From Candidatus Altimarinota bacterium (GTDB lineage Bacteria; Patescibacteriota; Gracilibacteria; BD1-5; UBA2023), in NCBI GenBank assembly GCA_013268835.1, contig JABFSX010000003.1, forward strand, positions 1 through 64,000: DNA of 64,000 bases. The letters run 5' to 3'. A program made the translations under genes and the position numbers. Below the pieces are notes generated by a model. It ran no database searches. It saw only the letters and a program-made list of their open reading frames with translations, and was not told where the DNA came from. Positions 34,542 through 44,503 of the stretch are shown piece by piece (the first letter of the stretch is position 1; every line of letters starts with the position of its first letter).

Positions 34542-34701
34542 CTTCTTCCTTATGTAAATTTTGATTATCTGTCGACGAGATTTTCGAGAAAATTGCAATG
34601 TTTCTGAATTTTGCAATTTTAGAAAATGAGTCGAATACAGATAACAAAATGAAACATGGAAGATTTGGAAGGCTTTTTGTTACTTTTTATCCAAAAAGTA
34701 A
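34542..34701 (+). repeat. Dispersed 160-bp hairpin repeat, copy 2
   Basis: Ungapped match to 13161-13320 with nine substitutions. The long hairpin is at 34565-34644 and the perfect 9-bp hairpin at the end. Compared with copy 1, the stem pair TTGAC/GTCAA is TCGAC/GTCGA here, a compensatory change, and a G-T wobble pair in copy 1 is an A-T pair here. It lies between the methyltransferase gene and the terminator at 34787. The rest of this gap (34423-34541 and 34702-34786) shows nothing else. Confidence 0.75.
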
Positions 34702-34786
34702 GGGGAATATATCTGAAAGAGTAAGTATATTTTCTCATAAGATCATATTGAAAGGGATCCTTACAGGATGACAAAAAATATATAAT

Positions 34787-34816
34787 AAAAAATCCCTGAT
34801 TTCTCAGGGATTTTTT
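34787..34816. terminator. Bidirectional terminator between the repeat region and efp
   Basis: AAAAAATCCCTGA pairs with TCAGGGATTTTTT around TTTC. It serves efp (minus) and any plus-strand transcript of the repeat or the era operon. Confidence 0.85.
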
Positions 34817-34829
34817 ATTAAAAATAGCT

Positions 34830-35393
34830 CTATTTTGCTCGTTCAAGATATTCACCAGTTTCAGTATTGATAATGATTGATTCATCTTGATTTACAAATC
34901 CAGGAACTCGGAGTTCAAGACCAGTCTCAAGTTTTACATTCTTTTCGATCTTACCATCGGCCGTATTACCAGCTACAGATGGTTCAGCTTCAACTACCTT
35001 GAGAGTAACTCGGAGTGGGAGCATAATACCGATAAATTTCCCTTCAAATGTCTGAAGATCAACGATGAGCCCCTCAGTGAGGTACATAGCAGCATCTCCT
35101 ACATCATCCGCATGAAGTTCAACCGTCTCATACGTATCTTGATTCATAAACGCAAAATCATCACCAGATTGATAGAGGAATTCTGCCTTAGATCTTTCGA
35201 GGGTAACATCCTCGAATTTCTCTTCTGAATCCATAACACGATCAGAAGTATTTCCTTGAATAAGATTCTTGAGACGCATTGCAACGTTAGTTGCCCCGCG
35301 ACCACCTCGTTTCATCTCATGCTTTACTACCATAAGGAGTTCTCCATTGAGTCTGATTACTGTACCTGGACGAGCTTGCATAGCTGTTTTCAT
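34830..35393 (-). CDS. efp: Translation elongation factor P
   Basis: A 187-residue protein with the three OB-like domains of EF-P. It relieves ribosome stalling at polyproline. The start MKTAMQARPGTVIRLNGE at 35393 is preferred over an in-frame upstream codon because EF-P normally begins here. The tip loop of domain I reads KRGGRGATNVAMRLKNL, so the residue modified in lysine-type EF-Ps (PGKG) is arginine (GGRG), as in EarP-dependent EF-Ps. A lysine-modification pathway would therefore not act here. No TGA codons. Ends beside a bidirectional terminator. Confidence 0.93.
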   Translation of the reverse strand: MKTAMQARPGTVIRLNGELLMVVKHEMKRGGRGATNVAMRLKNLIQGNTSDRVMDSEEKFEDVTLERSKAEFLYQSGDDFAFMNQDTYETVELHADDVGDAAMYLTEGLIVDLQTFEGKFIGIMLPLRVTLKVVEAEPSVAGNTADGKIEKNVKLETGLELRVPGFVNQDESIIINTETGEYLERAK

Positions 35394-35468
35394 AATTTTA
35401 AAGAAAAAGGAATAAAAAATGTGCCCCAAGTATAGGCACAAATAAGGAAAAAGCAAAAGAAAAACGCT

Positions 35469-35768
35469 CTATGAATGGAATGCTGCCTTAAGCACTGCCT
35501 GTTCAATTTCTTTTTCAAGTTCTGTTTGAATATCTTTCATTAAGATAAGATCACCAAGTGTTTTCTTTTTTCTTGCAAGGGCCCCACCAAGATAATAGCT
35601 CATTGTTGAGAGTGAAATAAAACGAATAAAATAAAATAATCATACCATGAGAATAACCCCTCATACAATAGTTCCAACAAATATTATCCAATCGAGTTGG
35701 GTTGATTGAAATTGATAGATATCAACATTATCGTAAATATAACGGAATTGATTAATAGTATTGTTCAT
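35469..35768 (-). CDS. Small membrane protein of unknown function (99 aa)
   Basis: Not recognised. Visible once TGA is glycine (two TGA glycines inside the membrane segment, one in IVGGVILMVG). An N-terminal soluble part (residues 1-30) precedes one membrane helix (about 32-55, IIFVGTIVGGVILMVGLFYF), followed by a basic stretch (ARKKKTLGDL) and a C-terminal amphipathic helix. It lies 12 bases after the sortase gene stop, on the same strand, and so is probably in its operon. A role with the sortase or S-layer is only inferred from context. Confidence 0.65.
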
Positions 35769-35780
35769 AACAAAATTTTA

Positions 35781-36659
35781 TTAGTTTTTTTCAACAAGTT
35801 CTCCAAAAATGATATATCGTTCTAGTGCTGTTCCAACTGGCCAACAAGTCATCAATGAAATTTCTTTCTTTTCTGGATCACGAGCAGCAAGTACCTCTGT
35901 ATCTCCAGGTTCAACTATTGCTCGATCAGTAATACGATATACATATTTTTGTTGATTATAGTAGACAATTACTTCATCACCATTTTCGAGAGTATCAATA
36001 AGGGCAAAAACATCATTATATTCGCTTGGAATCCAAGGATAATTCGATGAATGTCCAAAAATAAATGCATTACCAACTTCCCCAGGACGAGCTGTTCCTG
36101 GATATCTTACTACTCATTTTTTTAGCTCCTCCATGAATACATTGTGCATTTCACTGTATTTTGCATCAGAGTCATGTTCCACATCAACAAGTGGAATATT
36201 TTTTCCAAGTCTAGGAATAATGATTCTATTTTCATACGGAGTTACTTCAAAATTTGCGGAAAGTGATGTTCGAGGAACTCCACTCAAAAGACGATCTGAT
36301 TCATATGAACGAGCATATACGATATCCGGATCAGTAAGTGCCACCTTCTGAGTTACAGCCTCAAGAGAGTCTCGAGAATCGATTGTTTCAGCAGCATGTA
36401 CTGCCATATTTGAACTTGTAAGGGCTCATTCGATATCACTCTGTTGATTAAGAAGAAGGTCTGGATTTACCCAATTCGTCACCACAGCACTATAGGCACT
36501 AAAATTAAGAAGCCCCATAAGAATGGTAAAAATTGTTCCTGTAAGCGCAAAATAAATAGTAAGTATTTTAAGAAGACGGAAAATCTGTGTTTTTAAAGAT
36601 TTCTTATTTATATGTGTATGTTTTATTTGTTCGTATTGGAGGAGCGGATCGTGTATCAT
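35781..36659 (-). CDS. Sortase family transpeptidase
   Basis: A 292-residue protein. A cytoplasmic N-terminus and one transmembrane helix (about residues 28-50, LLKILTIYFALTGTIFTIL) precede an extracellular sortase domain. Catalytic residues appear in order: His in NAFIFGHSSN (near residue 200), Cys in SLMTCWPVGT (near 272) and Arg in ALERYIIF. Sortases cleave a C-terminal sorting motif and join surface proteins to the cell envelope. Candidate substrates such as the giant adhesin at 1-7183 lack a visible C-terminus here. Two TGA glycines. A 99-residue membrane protein follows in the same direction. Confidence 0.88.
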
Positions 36660-36822
36660 AAGTATCGATATTTATGTGTATATATAATATTTGTGTAGTA
36701 ACGATAGCATATTTTTTATAGGAGTGCAAAAATATGAACACTTTCCTTGTGAAAAAAGTTTGACAAATGTGTATATATCTATAATATCCCGAGGAAATTT
36801 TTATCCTTATTCCCCCTGCAAC

Positions 36823-37014
36823 ATGATCTGTTATTCTATCAAAAAAGACGGTGAGACAAATGAAAAGCTTATTCTTCGCTATAAGAAGGCATTTTTCCAA
36901 ACTCGTACTGCCAACCAACTTCGAAATAGCCAGAATCATACTCGCAAACTTTCATATCGAAAAATTCGAGAAAAAGCAATTATTCGAGAATACTATCGTT
37001 CTGTTTCAAAATAA
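36823..37014 (+). CDS. rpsU: 30S ribosomal protein S21 (S21-like)
   Basis: A 63-residue basic protein. GETNEKLILRYKKAFFQT matches the conserved S21 opening (E-x2-ALRRFKR), and the rest is an Arg/Lys-rich helical tail (RKLSYRKIREKAIIREYYR), as in bS21. Starts at MICYSIKKD. No TGA codons. It stands alone between the divergent sortase promoter region and a perfect palindromic terminator, like rpsU in other CPR genomes. Assigned by pattern rather than alignment, so confidence is moderate. Confidence 0.72.
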   Translation: MICYSIKKDGETNEKLILRYKKAFFQTRTANQLRNSQNHTRKLSYRKIREKAIIREYYRSVSK

Positions 37015-37020
37015 TTTAAA

Positions 37021-37050
37021 TAAAAAATCCCCAATATTGGGGATTTTTTA
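37021..37050. terminator. 30-nt perfect palindromic terminator
   Basis: TAAAAAATCCCCAAT is followed directly by its exact reverse complement. It lies between the convergent rpsU-like gene and the ABC-2-type permease. Confidence 0.85.
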
Positions 37051-37064
37051 TTTGTGTCATTTTT

Positions 37065-37829
37065 TTAAACAGAATCAAATGATTTTCTCTCAAATGCCCA
37101 AGCAGCAAAAAATAATACTACAGACGTATATACAATTGATAGTATGAATGCAATAAGATATGTTTCGATATGAATCGTTGCTGTTGTAGCAACAAGATTT
37201 TTGAGATTCAGTGATTCTAAATTTGGAAAAAATATCAATAAGCCTTTTGCAAAATATATATACGGCATATCACCTGCCCTAATAGCATATTCAAGTACTG
37301 CATATCCACCATGTCAGATAACTGCACTTGCAATCGTCATAAACATAGCAAGACCTGGCGATACAATCGTAGAGAAAAATAGAGAGAGTGCTAAAAGCGA
37401 AAATAACTTAAGAAGGATTCAAAGAATAGCTAGAAAAAAAATACTATCTATCTGTAGTCCTTGCATAAACATAATTCAGATGAGAATTATAAGCTCAATA
37501 ACTATAACCAAGCAGAGCACCACAGAAAATCCAGCAAATTTTCATAAAATTATCACCCCCCTTCGAATTGGCTTAGAAAGAATAAGATAGATGGTTCGTC
37601 ATTCAATCTCACGAGCAATAAGTCATCAAGCAAGAAAAAGCATGACTGCAAGTCATGACAACTCAAGAAACGAGAGTCAGAAATCAACTATCACTCGTTT
37701 ATTCTCACCGAGAGCGAGCGAATCTAACATAAAAGAAAGACTAATAAGTATCACCGAAAGAAATATAATTAGTGAAAAAAAACGATTTCGGACCATTTCT
37801 CGAAATGTATTGAGTGCTATATTGAACAT
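37065..37829 (-). CDS. ABC-2-type transporter permease-like membrane protein
   Basis: A 254-residue protein with six hydrophobic segments. The N-terminal pattern (MFNIALNTFREMVRNRFF, then GGLIAREIEGRTIYLILSKP) matches ABC-2 permease subunits of the NosY/CcmB-like group, where the conserved RE-x2-GT loop follows TM2. No ATP-binding partner is found next to it. Substrate unknown. Downstream of fmt, the 69-residue ORF and the HIT gene on the same strand; gaps are 4-18 bases, consistent with one operon. Six TGA codons are read as glycine. Confidence 0.7.
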
Positions 37830-37847
37830 AGGAATATGTATAATTAT

Positions 37848-38240
37848 TTATTGTAAGTACGTTAGGATTTTTTCTTGTATCTTCTTTAGTTCTTCCATAT
37901 CCGCTTGGGGTTTTTGTATAAAATTCACATCAGCAATAGTATTAGTTGGAACAAGATGGTAGTGACAATGTGGAACTTCATATCATACAAAGAGCGTACA
38001 GACTCGATTGCAATCTGTTGCTTTTTTGAGTGCTACTGAAATCTTCTTTGCTGCTTGAAAAATCGCTGAATAATATGGTTCTGGAACCTCTGAAAAATGA
38101 TCCACTTCAGTCTTCGGTACAATAAGAGTATGTCCTAATTGTTGAGGAAATATATCAAGAAATGCATATACATACTCATCTTCATAAATCTTGAATGATG
38201 GAATCTCTCAGGCAATGATACGAGAAAATATTGTAGACAT
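37848..38240 (-). CDS. HIT-family nucleotide hydrolase (HinT-like)
   Basis: A 130-residue protein. MSTIFSRIIAGEIPSFKIYE, DEYVYAFLDIFPQQLGHTLI and the catalytic HIT triad in HCHYHLVPTN mark a histidine-triad protein of the HinT type, which removes AMP and related groups from phosphoramidates and adenylates in the cytoplasm. Length agrees with the family. Two or three TGA glycines, one before YEVPHCHYH. Lies between the 69-residue ORF (3 bases away) and the ABC-2-like permease. Confidence 0.9.
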
Positions 38241-38243
38241 ATG

Positions 38244-38453
38244 TTATTGGATTATATATGCAAAATGAATGATATTTCGAACAGTATCCCCTATCCCCTG
38301 AGAGAGTTCTCAGGATCCTAGAAATACTTCAGGAAAATATGCTATTCTTCCTATTTCATCAGATGGAATAGGCTGTTTTGCCTGTAGACCTATTATTGAT
38401 TGAGTGATTCTTGGGTCTATTTCATTCGTTAAGTCTCCATATGATTCTAGCAT
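38244..38453 (-). CDS. Small hypothetical protein (69 aa)
   Basis: Not recognised. The sequence runs MLESYGDLTNEIDPRITQS through IGLQAKQPIPSDEIGRIAY and ends FAYIIQ. It contains one TGA glycine (GSGELSQG) and is otherwise hydrophilic. The start lies 4 bases after the fmt stop and the stop 3 bases before the HIT start, so position and coupling support a real gene. Function unknown. Confidence 0.55.
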
Positions 38454-38457
38454 ATTT

Positions 38458-39393
38458 TTATAGAGTTATTCAGATAAATTTCTGATTTCCATTCACAAAA
38501 TCTCGAATATTTTGTGATTTTTTTCATTCTAATTTCACTTGATCCAAAGTCAAGATTCCATCACCGCAAATAACTCCCACTTTCCCATTTTCAAGTTTTA
38601 TAACAGTTCATATTATATCACCTTTCAATCAAGTTTCTATATAGTTAACCTTCTCAAGTAAAAGACGTTTCCCTTCATATGTTGTATATATTCCAGGCCA
38701 AGGAGTGTATGCTTGCCACATATGATATATTTTTTTTGCGGATTCATTCCAATCTATAAGTCCATCTTCCTTTTCTATTTTTTTACAATAGGTTGCCCGA
38801 ATTTCATCTTGTGGAAGTGATGTTATTCCGCCAAGTTCAAGCTCTCGAAGAGTTTGAATCAAAATTGATCCTGATATTTCAGAGAATTTCTCAAAAAGGG
38901 TTTCAGAAGTTTCTGTAGGATCGATTGAAATAGTATGAATCTTTAATATATCCCCCTCATCCATCCCTTCGCTCATCTCCATAATTGTGACTCCTGTTTC
39001 TTTTTCTCCATGAAGCAATGCCGATTGGATAGGAGAAGCTCATCGATATAGAGGAAGTATCGATCAATGAATATTGATACATTTTTTCTTTGGTATTTTG
39101 AGAATCGCATTTGGTAAAATTCTTCCAAATGCTACCACAATAAAATAATCACACTGAAATTCTCTGAGTGCATCAAAAAACTCCTGATTCTCACGAATTT
39201 TTGTTGGAGTAAAAACAGGAATATTATGAATTAAAGCCAAAGATTTTACAGGAGTTGGTTGCAACTCTCCTGATCTCCCTACTGACTTATCAGGATTTGT
39301 AACAATAAAACATACTTCAATGTTTGAAGTATTCAAAATATCCCTAAGAACTGAAGCTGAAAGACTCGGGGTACCAAAAAATCAAATACGCAT
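38458..39393 (-). CDS. fmt: Methionyl-tRNA formyltransferase
   Basis: A 311-residue protein of usual length. The N-terminal Rossmann domain opens MRIGFFGTPSLSAS. The catalytic motif CINIHGSILPLYRGASPIQ provides the Asn and His, and EGMDEGDIL the Asp. The C-terminal domain (ATYCKKIEKEDGLIDWN) is typical. It formylates the initiator Met-tRNA using 10-formyl-THF. Several TGA glycines, including residue 4 and in the LYRGASP-containing motif. Heads an operon with the 69-residue ORF, the HIT gene and a permease-like gene; divergent from the pilin gene. Confidence 0.93.
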
Positions 39394-39443
39394 AAGAAAA
39401 GTATAAAAAAACATCCCTGAAAAGCAAACTGAAACGAGAATGT

Positions 39444-39472
39444 TTGCATTTTTTGCATCGTTTCGATATACT
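39444..39472 (+). promoter_or_regulatory. Promoter of the pilin / VirD4-like operon
   Basis: TTGCAT (39444-39449), 17-base spacer, TATACT (39467-39472), 25 bases before the start codon at 39498. Confidence 0.6.
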
Positions 39473-39497
39473 GGAGAAAATCATTTTCTATTGACCT

Positions 39498-40454
39498 ATG
39501 TTTACTCGAATACTACTCATTCTGATTTCTATATTTTTTTCAGTACAACTCTCATTTTCAGCAGGAAGTGCTGATATAAATATTCGGGAGATAAATATTG
39601 GGGATACTGGAAACTACAATAGTAGTCTCGCAGAATTCGTAAATCCACTCAAAGCATTCTTTTTTAGTCCTGATGACTATGGAGATGTTGGAATTATTGG
39701 TGCATTTACTTCTATCGCATTCAATATTAAAAATTTCTTTATTGCTATTGCAGCAGTATTTTTGATGTATGCGGTATTAAAACTTATTTTTTCATCTAAT
39801 GATGAGGAAAGCGTCAAAAAATGGCGGTCAAGCATTATTTGGACTTCCGTTGGAATCTTTATTATGCAGATAACCTTCTCAGTTTGGAATACACTTATCC
39901 TCAAAAATGCTTCTGATCGGGTAGGAAGCTCTCTCGGTTGGGAATTTTGGGTAAACGTATTTGCTCCAATTGTAAATGTACTTCAGATGCTTGCATCATT
40001 TGCGTTCCTCGCTATGGCAATATGGGCATTTTTCATCTTGGCAAGCTCTGGTGGCGATGAAGAACAATCAAAAAAAGCAAAAAATACAATTCTATATGCT
40101 GTCCTTGGATATGTTCTTATAAAAATACCTTATGAAATCGTTAAGGCATTCTATGGAAAACCTGGATGCGAATGAACTTCTAGCTGATTTGCATCGATGG
40201 GAACTTGTGATATCAAGGCAGTTGATCTCGAAAAATGAATTGGAATTATTTGAAAATTGTTTACTTTTTTCAATACGTTTCTTTCTGTTATTTGTGTTAT
40301 ATTAATTGTATATGCAGGATGGCTTGTATTTATCTCTGGGGGAGATGAGGAGAAGCTCAAAAAGGCAAAATCAACCATTCTCTATATTGCACTTGGATTT
40401 ATTCTTCTTGTAGCAAGCCATGCAATATTCCGATTCTTTATCCTCAAAGGATAA
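39498..40454 (+). CDS. Tandem VirB2/TrbC-like pilin protein
   Basis: A 318-residue protein that looks like two VirB2/TrbC-type pilin units joined. A signal peptide (residues 1-22, ending SFSA) is followed by hydrophobic helices in pairs. Two parallel motifs, GGDEEQSKKAKNTILYAVLGY and GGDEEKLKKAKSTILYIALGF, end the first and second halves and match the signature of short CPR pilin-like proteins. A Cys-containing loop lies between. Four TGA glycines fall in the linker. Promoter directly upstream. Probably forms the pilus or channel lining served by the VirD4-like ATPase gene that starts 42 bases later. Confidence 0.72.
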
Positions 40455-40496
40455 TAAGATTGACTCTGAATTCTAATTCCTAAGTCCTTCTTTTCC

Positions 40497-42935
40497 TTGT
40501 CTCAAATTCTTTTTATATTCATCGCGACGTTCATACTCCTCACCATACTCTATCTCTATGTTCGACGCCAGATCGCCATGGAGCGTTCTCTTGGGATGGT
40601 TTTTTTACGTGTCATCATCGCACGAAAGGATAGTGATATGGATGACAAAAAAGATACCGTGAAAGATTTTCGTGAGCAAATATCTATTATGGAGCAACTC
40701 TTTGCGAGTCTCAAATCACTCCATTCCAGTGCATTTAAAAGTTGGTTTTTTGGTCAAGAATACCTCTCTCTAGAGTATATTGCTCATCAGAATGAACTCT
40801 ACTTCTATATCGTAGTACCAAAAAAATCAAAACTCCTTGTCGAAAAACAGATTATTGGTTTTTATCCTGATTGTCTCATTGAGGAAACTCCTGAGATCAA
40901 TATTTTCGAATGACGAAATATCGTCCGTGGAGATATTATGATGATGAAAAAATGACAAGAATTCCCAATCAGAACCTATACCAAGCTTGAATCAGATAGT
41001 ATGAATGGTCTCCTCTCAGCACTTGGAAGTCTTGATTTTGATGAGTCGGCCTGTATTCAAGTACTTCTACGTCCTGTTGACGATGATTGGCAAGAAAAGA
41101 TAAAAAAAATGATTCGAAAAATTGAAAAAAAATCTGGACATTCCAGTCATTTTTCATGGAATCCACTCGAATGGATTGGGGCTTTTATAGAGATTATTGC
41201 TCGTGATCCTGAGGATTCTATGAAGCATAATGAGGGTGCTAATGAAAATAATGAGGATGATCCAGTTGATGAAGAGGGACTCATGAAGGAAAAAGTGAAA
41301 AAAACTGGATACGCAACAACCATCCGAATCCTGGTTACTGGTAATGATGAGAACAATATTGAGGCAGAGCTCAAGAGTATTATTTCTGCCTTTTCTCAGT
41401 TTGCTTCCCCTGCCTATAACAGGTTCAAGCCGATGAAACGAAAGAGTCTCTCTCTGCTTGTAGAACACTATATTTTCAGGCAATTTGCTTGGTGGCAAAA
41501 GGCTCCAGTGCTCAATAGTGAAGAACTTGCCACTCTCTATCATTTTCCTCATAGCAAATATAACAAGCAACCAGAGATTCGTTGGCAACGATTCAAGGTC
41601 GTCAAAGCTCCAGTAAATATCGCCAAGGAGTGACTCTATATTGGCGATAACGTGTTTCGTGGCGAAACCAAGCGAATCTATGTAAAAAATGAAGACCGTT
41701 TTCGTCACTTCTACGTCATTGGACAGACTGGTACAGGTAAATCATCTATTCTTCAAGTGATGGCACGCCAGGACCTCAGAAACAAGCGAGGAATCGCTGT
41801 TATGGATCCCCATGGGGACCTTGCTCGTGATCTGCTTAATTTCATCCCCCGAGAACGTGCTGATGATCTTATCTACTTCGATCCGGGTGACCTCTCTCGT
41901 CCAATGGGACTCAATCTTCTGGAGGCAAATAGTGAAGATGAGAAACAGATGGTAGTAGCTGATGCGACGAATATCATGATCAAACTTTTTGGTGGAGAGA
42001 TATTTGGCCCTCGTATTCAGGATTATTTCCGCAACGGATGTCTCACACTGATGGATTGTCCAACAGGTGGAGCTATCACGGATCTTATTCGACTCTTTAC
42101 GGATGATAACTTTCAGAGAGAACGTCGTACCACCCTCAAAAATCCAATCGTAAGAACCTGGTGGGATCATACCTATGCGAAGATGGGAGATCGAGAAAAA
42201 TGAGAAATTATCCCATATTTTGCTGCGAAATTCGGGCAATTCATCACGAATACCTTGATGAGAAATATTGTCGGTCAAACACGAAGTGCTTTCGATATTG
42301 CTGATATTATGAACAATGAGAAGATCCTCTTTGCAAGTCTCTCAAAGGGTATCCTTGGAGATCTGAATTCGAATCTTCTTGGTCTCATATTGGTTTCAAA
42401 GATTCAGATTGCGGCAATGAAACGACAACAGATGGCGGCCGCAGATCGTCGTGATTTCTTTCTCTATATCGATGAATTCCAGAACTACGTAACCGACTCT
42501 ATCGAATCTATCCTCTCCGAAGCTCGAAAATATCGACTCGGACTCGTGATTGCTCATCAGTACCTTGGACAACTCCAAAAATCCGATGCCCTCACCAAAT
42601 CCAATCTCAATCTCAAAGACGCCATCTTTGGTAACGTCGGAACGATGATGACCTATAAAATTGGTCCAGAAGATGCTGAGATGATGGGAAAACAATTTGC
42701 TCCCATTTATACCGACCAGGACTTCGTCAATATGGACAAATTCAAAGCCGCTATCAAGCTCTCCGTTGATGGACAGCCAACTCCAGGATTTTCTCTCAAT
42801 GTTCCATTTCCATGGCTCGAAAAATGAGATGCCGTAACAGGAAATGCTCTTCGAGAACTCTCCAGGCTCAAGTACGGACGAGAACGAGAATTTGTCGAAA
42901 AAGAAATTATCTATAGAATTGGTTCATCATCATAA
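40497..42935 (+). CDS. VirD4/TraG-like coupling ATPase (paralogue 2)
   Basis: An 812-residue protein. A membrane segment at residues 3-22 is followed by a long N-terminal domain. The motor has Walker A GQTGTGKSS (near residue 412), MDPHGDLARDLL, Walker B YIDEFQNYV (near 657) and the SEARKYRLGLVIAHQY helix. Only TTG is available as start (40497); the first ATG would remove the membrane segment. Four TGA glycines. It resembles the gene at 7401-9815 in the motor but differs in the N-terminal half. With the pilin it may form a DNA or protein export machine; other T4SS parts such as VirB4, VirB6 or VirB8 are not seen. Confidence 0.87.
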
Positions 42936-42938
42936 ATT

Positions 42939-43910
42939 ATGTCACTCCGAATTTTCGCATCTCTACTTCTTTTATTTCTTTTTATTGAAGGAAATATTGT
43001 TCTATGAGCAAGTACATCAAATGAAGCAAAAGCGCAATATGAAGCATATAAAAAAGAAGCAGAAAGCTATTGTGATAGCAATGATAGATCATGGAAATGA
43101 TGGAATACACTTATACCAAAAATTGATTACCCTGAACTAGAAGCTAGTGCCATAAATAAAGCTATGGCAACGTGGAAAGCTGATACACGAGTTATTGGTG
43201 ATGAAAAAGCAAGACTAGAAGCCGATTTAAATCCATCACTTATAGGAGAGTACACCGGATTTAAGGCCCTTGAGGTAGCTCGAATTGGATATCGTAGTCG
43301 TATGAACTCACTCTTTGCGTGTGCTGTTGTTGCATCAAGAATTGATACTCTCACGGATCTGCAGAAGAATATAGAAAAAAAAGTGAAAAGTAAAAACTCT
43401 GAGGTTCTACAAAAACTGAAAAATGATGCACAAAAACTCAATCAAACCTACAATACTCTCAAGTGTAATGTTCCAAAAGGAAGTGATGGGAGTAAAGAAG
43501 AGATGATAACTGGGCTTACAAATACCTCAGCACGACAATATTGTCATTATCGCCACTATCTTGGATATCTCGAAACTCGGATAAATACCAATCTCACTGA
43601 AATTCAAAATATAGAAAAAGCAGTCGGTCAATGAAGTGGAACGAGTATATCTCAAACTACTGGACAATGGAATGCTTCTTTTATGAAATATAAAATTGAT
43701 CTTGAAAAAGAAATTATTCGAGCCGATACAACTCTACCGAAAGCCCTTACAAGCTTTGGCGAAATGGATCAAACTTATGGTGTACATATTATGCTCACTA
43801 TTATTTATGATGACTATACTCGTCTCAGAAGTGCTCTTTCTGAGTATATGAACCTTAATTCACAAATCTATCAAAAGGCACATAATGCTCAAAACCCAAA
43901 TAAATCATAA
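42939..43910 (+). CDS. Secreted coiled-coil protein of unknown function (323 aa)
   Basis: No family recognised. A signal peptide (residues 3-24, LRIFASLLLLFLFIEGNIVL, then GAS) precedes a helical mature protein with heptad-like segments (KNIEKKVKSKNSEVLQKLKN; LTEIQNIEKAVGQ) and three scattered cysteines. Three TGA glycines (one in the signal peptide end, VLGAS) break the frame in the standard code. It starts 3 bases after the VirD4-like gene, so it is probably part of the pilin/ATPase operon and may be an exported or periplasmic partner. A terminator follows directly. Confidence 0.72.
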
Positions 43911-43911
43911 T

Positions 43912-43947
43912 AAAAAAATCTCTCTTCATTCGAAGAGAGATTTTTTT
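43912..43947. terminator. Bidirectional terminator between the pilin operon and rpmE
   Basis: A 16-bp perfect stem (AAAAAAATCTCTCTTC and complement) with a 4-nt loop, flanked by A/T-runs on both sides. Confidence 0.9.
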
Positions 43948-43957
43948 AGAGTTGATA

Positions 43958-44176
43958 TTATTTTGATATAACTTCAGTTTTTTTCTGGCGAGCGTAGAAC
44001 TTGTCCATAGAACTCGTTTTGAGAAGTGTTTTTTTACCAGTGTAGAATGGATGACATTTTGAACAGGTTTCTACACGGATCTCTTGATCTTTTGTAGCAC
44101 TTCCTGCTGTATATGTATGTCCACAAGAACATGTAACTGGAACTTGCTTATAATTCGGGTGAATATTTGCTTTCAT
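43958..44176 (-). CDS. rpmE: 50S ribosomal protein L31
   Basis: A 72-residue protein, [20 protein letters not shown], with a C-x-C pair and then [11 protein letters not shown]: the zinc-binding four-cysteine form of L31 (C16, C18, C38, C41). No TGA used. Length and motif are typical. Preceded on the same strand by tRNA-Tyr and tRNA-Thr, all possibly one transcript, and followed by the bidirectional terminator at 43912. Confidence 0.94.
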   Translation of the reverse strand: MKANIHPNYKQVPVTCSCGHTYTAGSATKDQEIRVETCSKCHPFYTGKKTLLKTSSMDKFYARQKKTEVISK

Positions 44177-44279
44177 AAAAAAATGGTTAAGAGTTGGTTG
44201 CGAATCGCTCAATCTCAATATTTGGGAAAGGTACGAATGCCTCTTTGTATTTTTTATGGTGAAATACAGAAACCAATAA

Positions 44280-44364
44280 TGGTGGGCCGGGTAGGGATCG
44301 AACCTACGAAGGCGAAGCCAAAGGATTTACAGTCCTCCCCATTTGACCACTCTGGAACCGACCC
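44280..44364 (-). tRNA. tRNA-Tyr (GTA)
   Basis: Class II tRNA with a variable arm and anticodon loop CTGTAAA (GTA). The acceptor GGGTCGG pairs with CCGGCCC (one T-G), and CCA is encoded. Confidence 0.95.
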
Positions 44365-44365
44365 G

Positions 44366-44441
44366 TGGAGCCACCTATCAGACTTGAACTGATGACCGCC
44401 GGTTTACAAAACCGATGCTCTACCAACTGAGCTAAGGTGGC
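44366..44441 (-). tRNA. tRNA-Thr (TGT)
   Basis: A standard cloverleaf with anticodon loop TTTGTAA (TGT, reads ACA and others). The acceptor GCCACCT pairs with AGGTGGC and CCA is encoded. Separated by a single base from tRNA-Tyr, so the two are excised from one precursor. Confidence 0.95.
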
Positions 44442-44503
44442 ACGTGAGGCAGATTGTATAAAAAATGATTGTCTTGTCAAAATTTTTTTATACAATATCA
44501 CTT

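Noticed and set aside
44304-44501. 65-codon minus ORF over the tRNA pair
   Set aside because: It reads through tRNA-Tyr and tRNA-Thr; a known type of spurious ORF.
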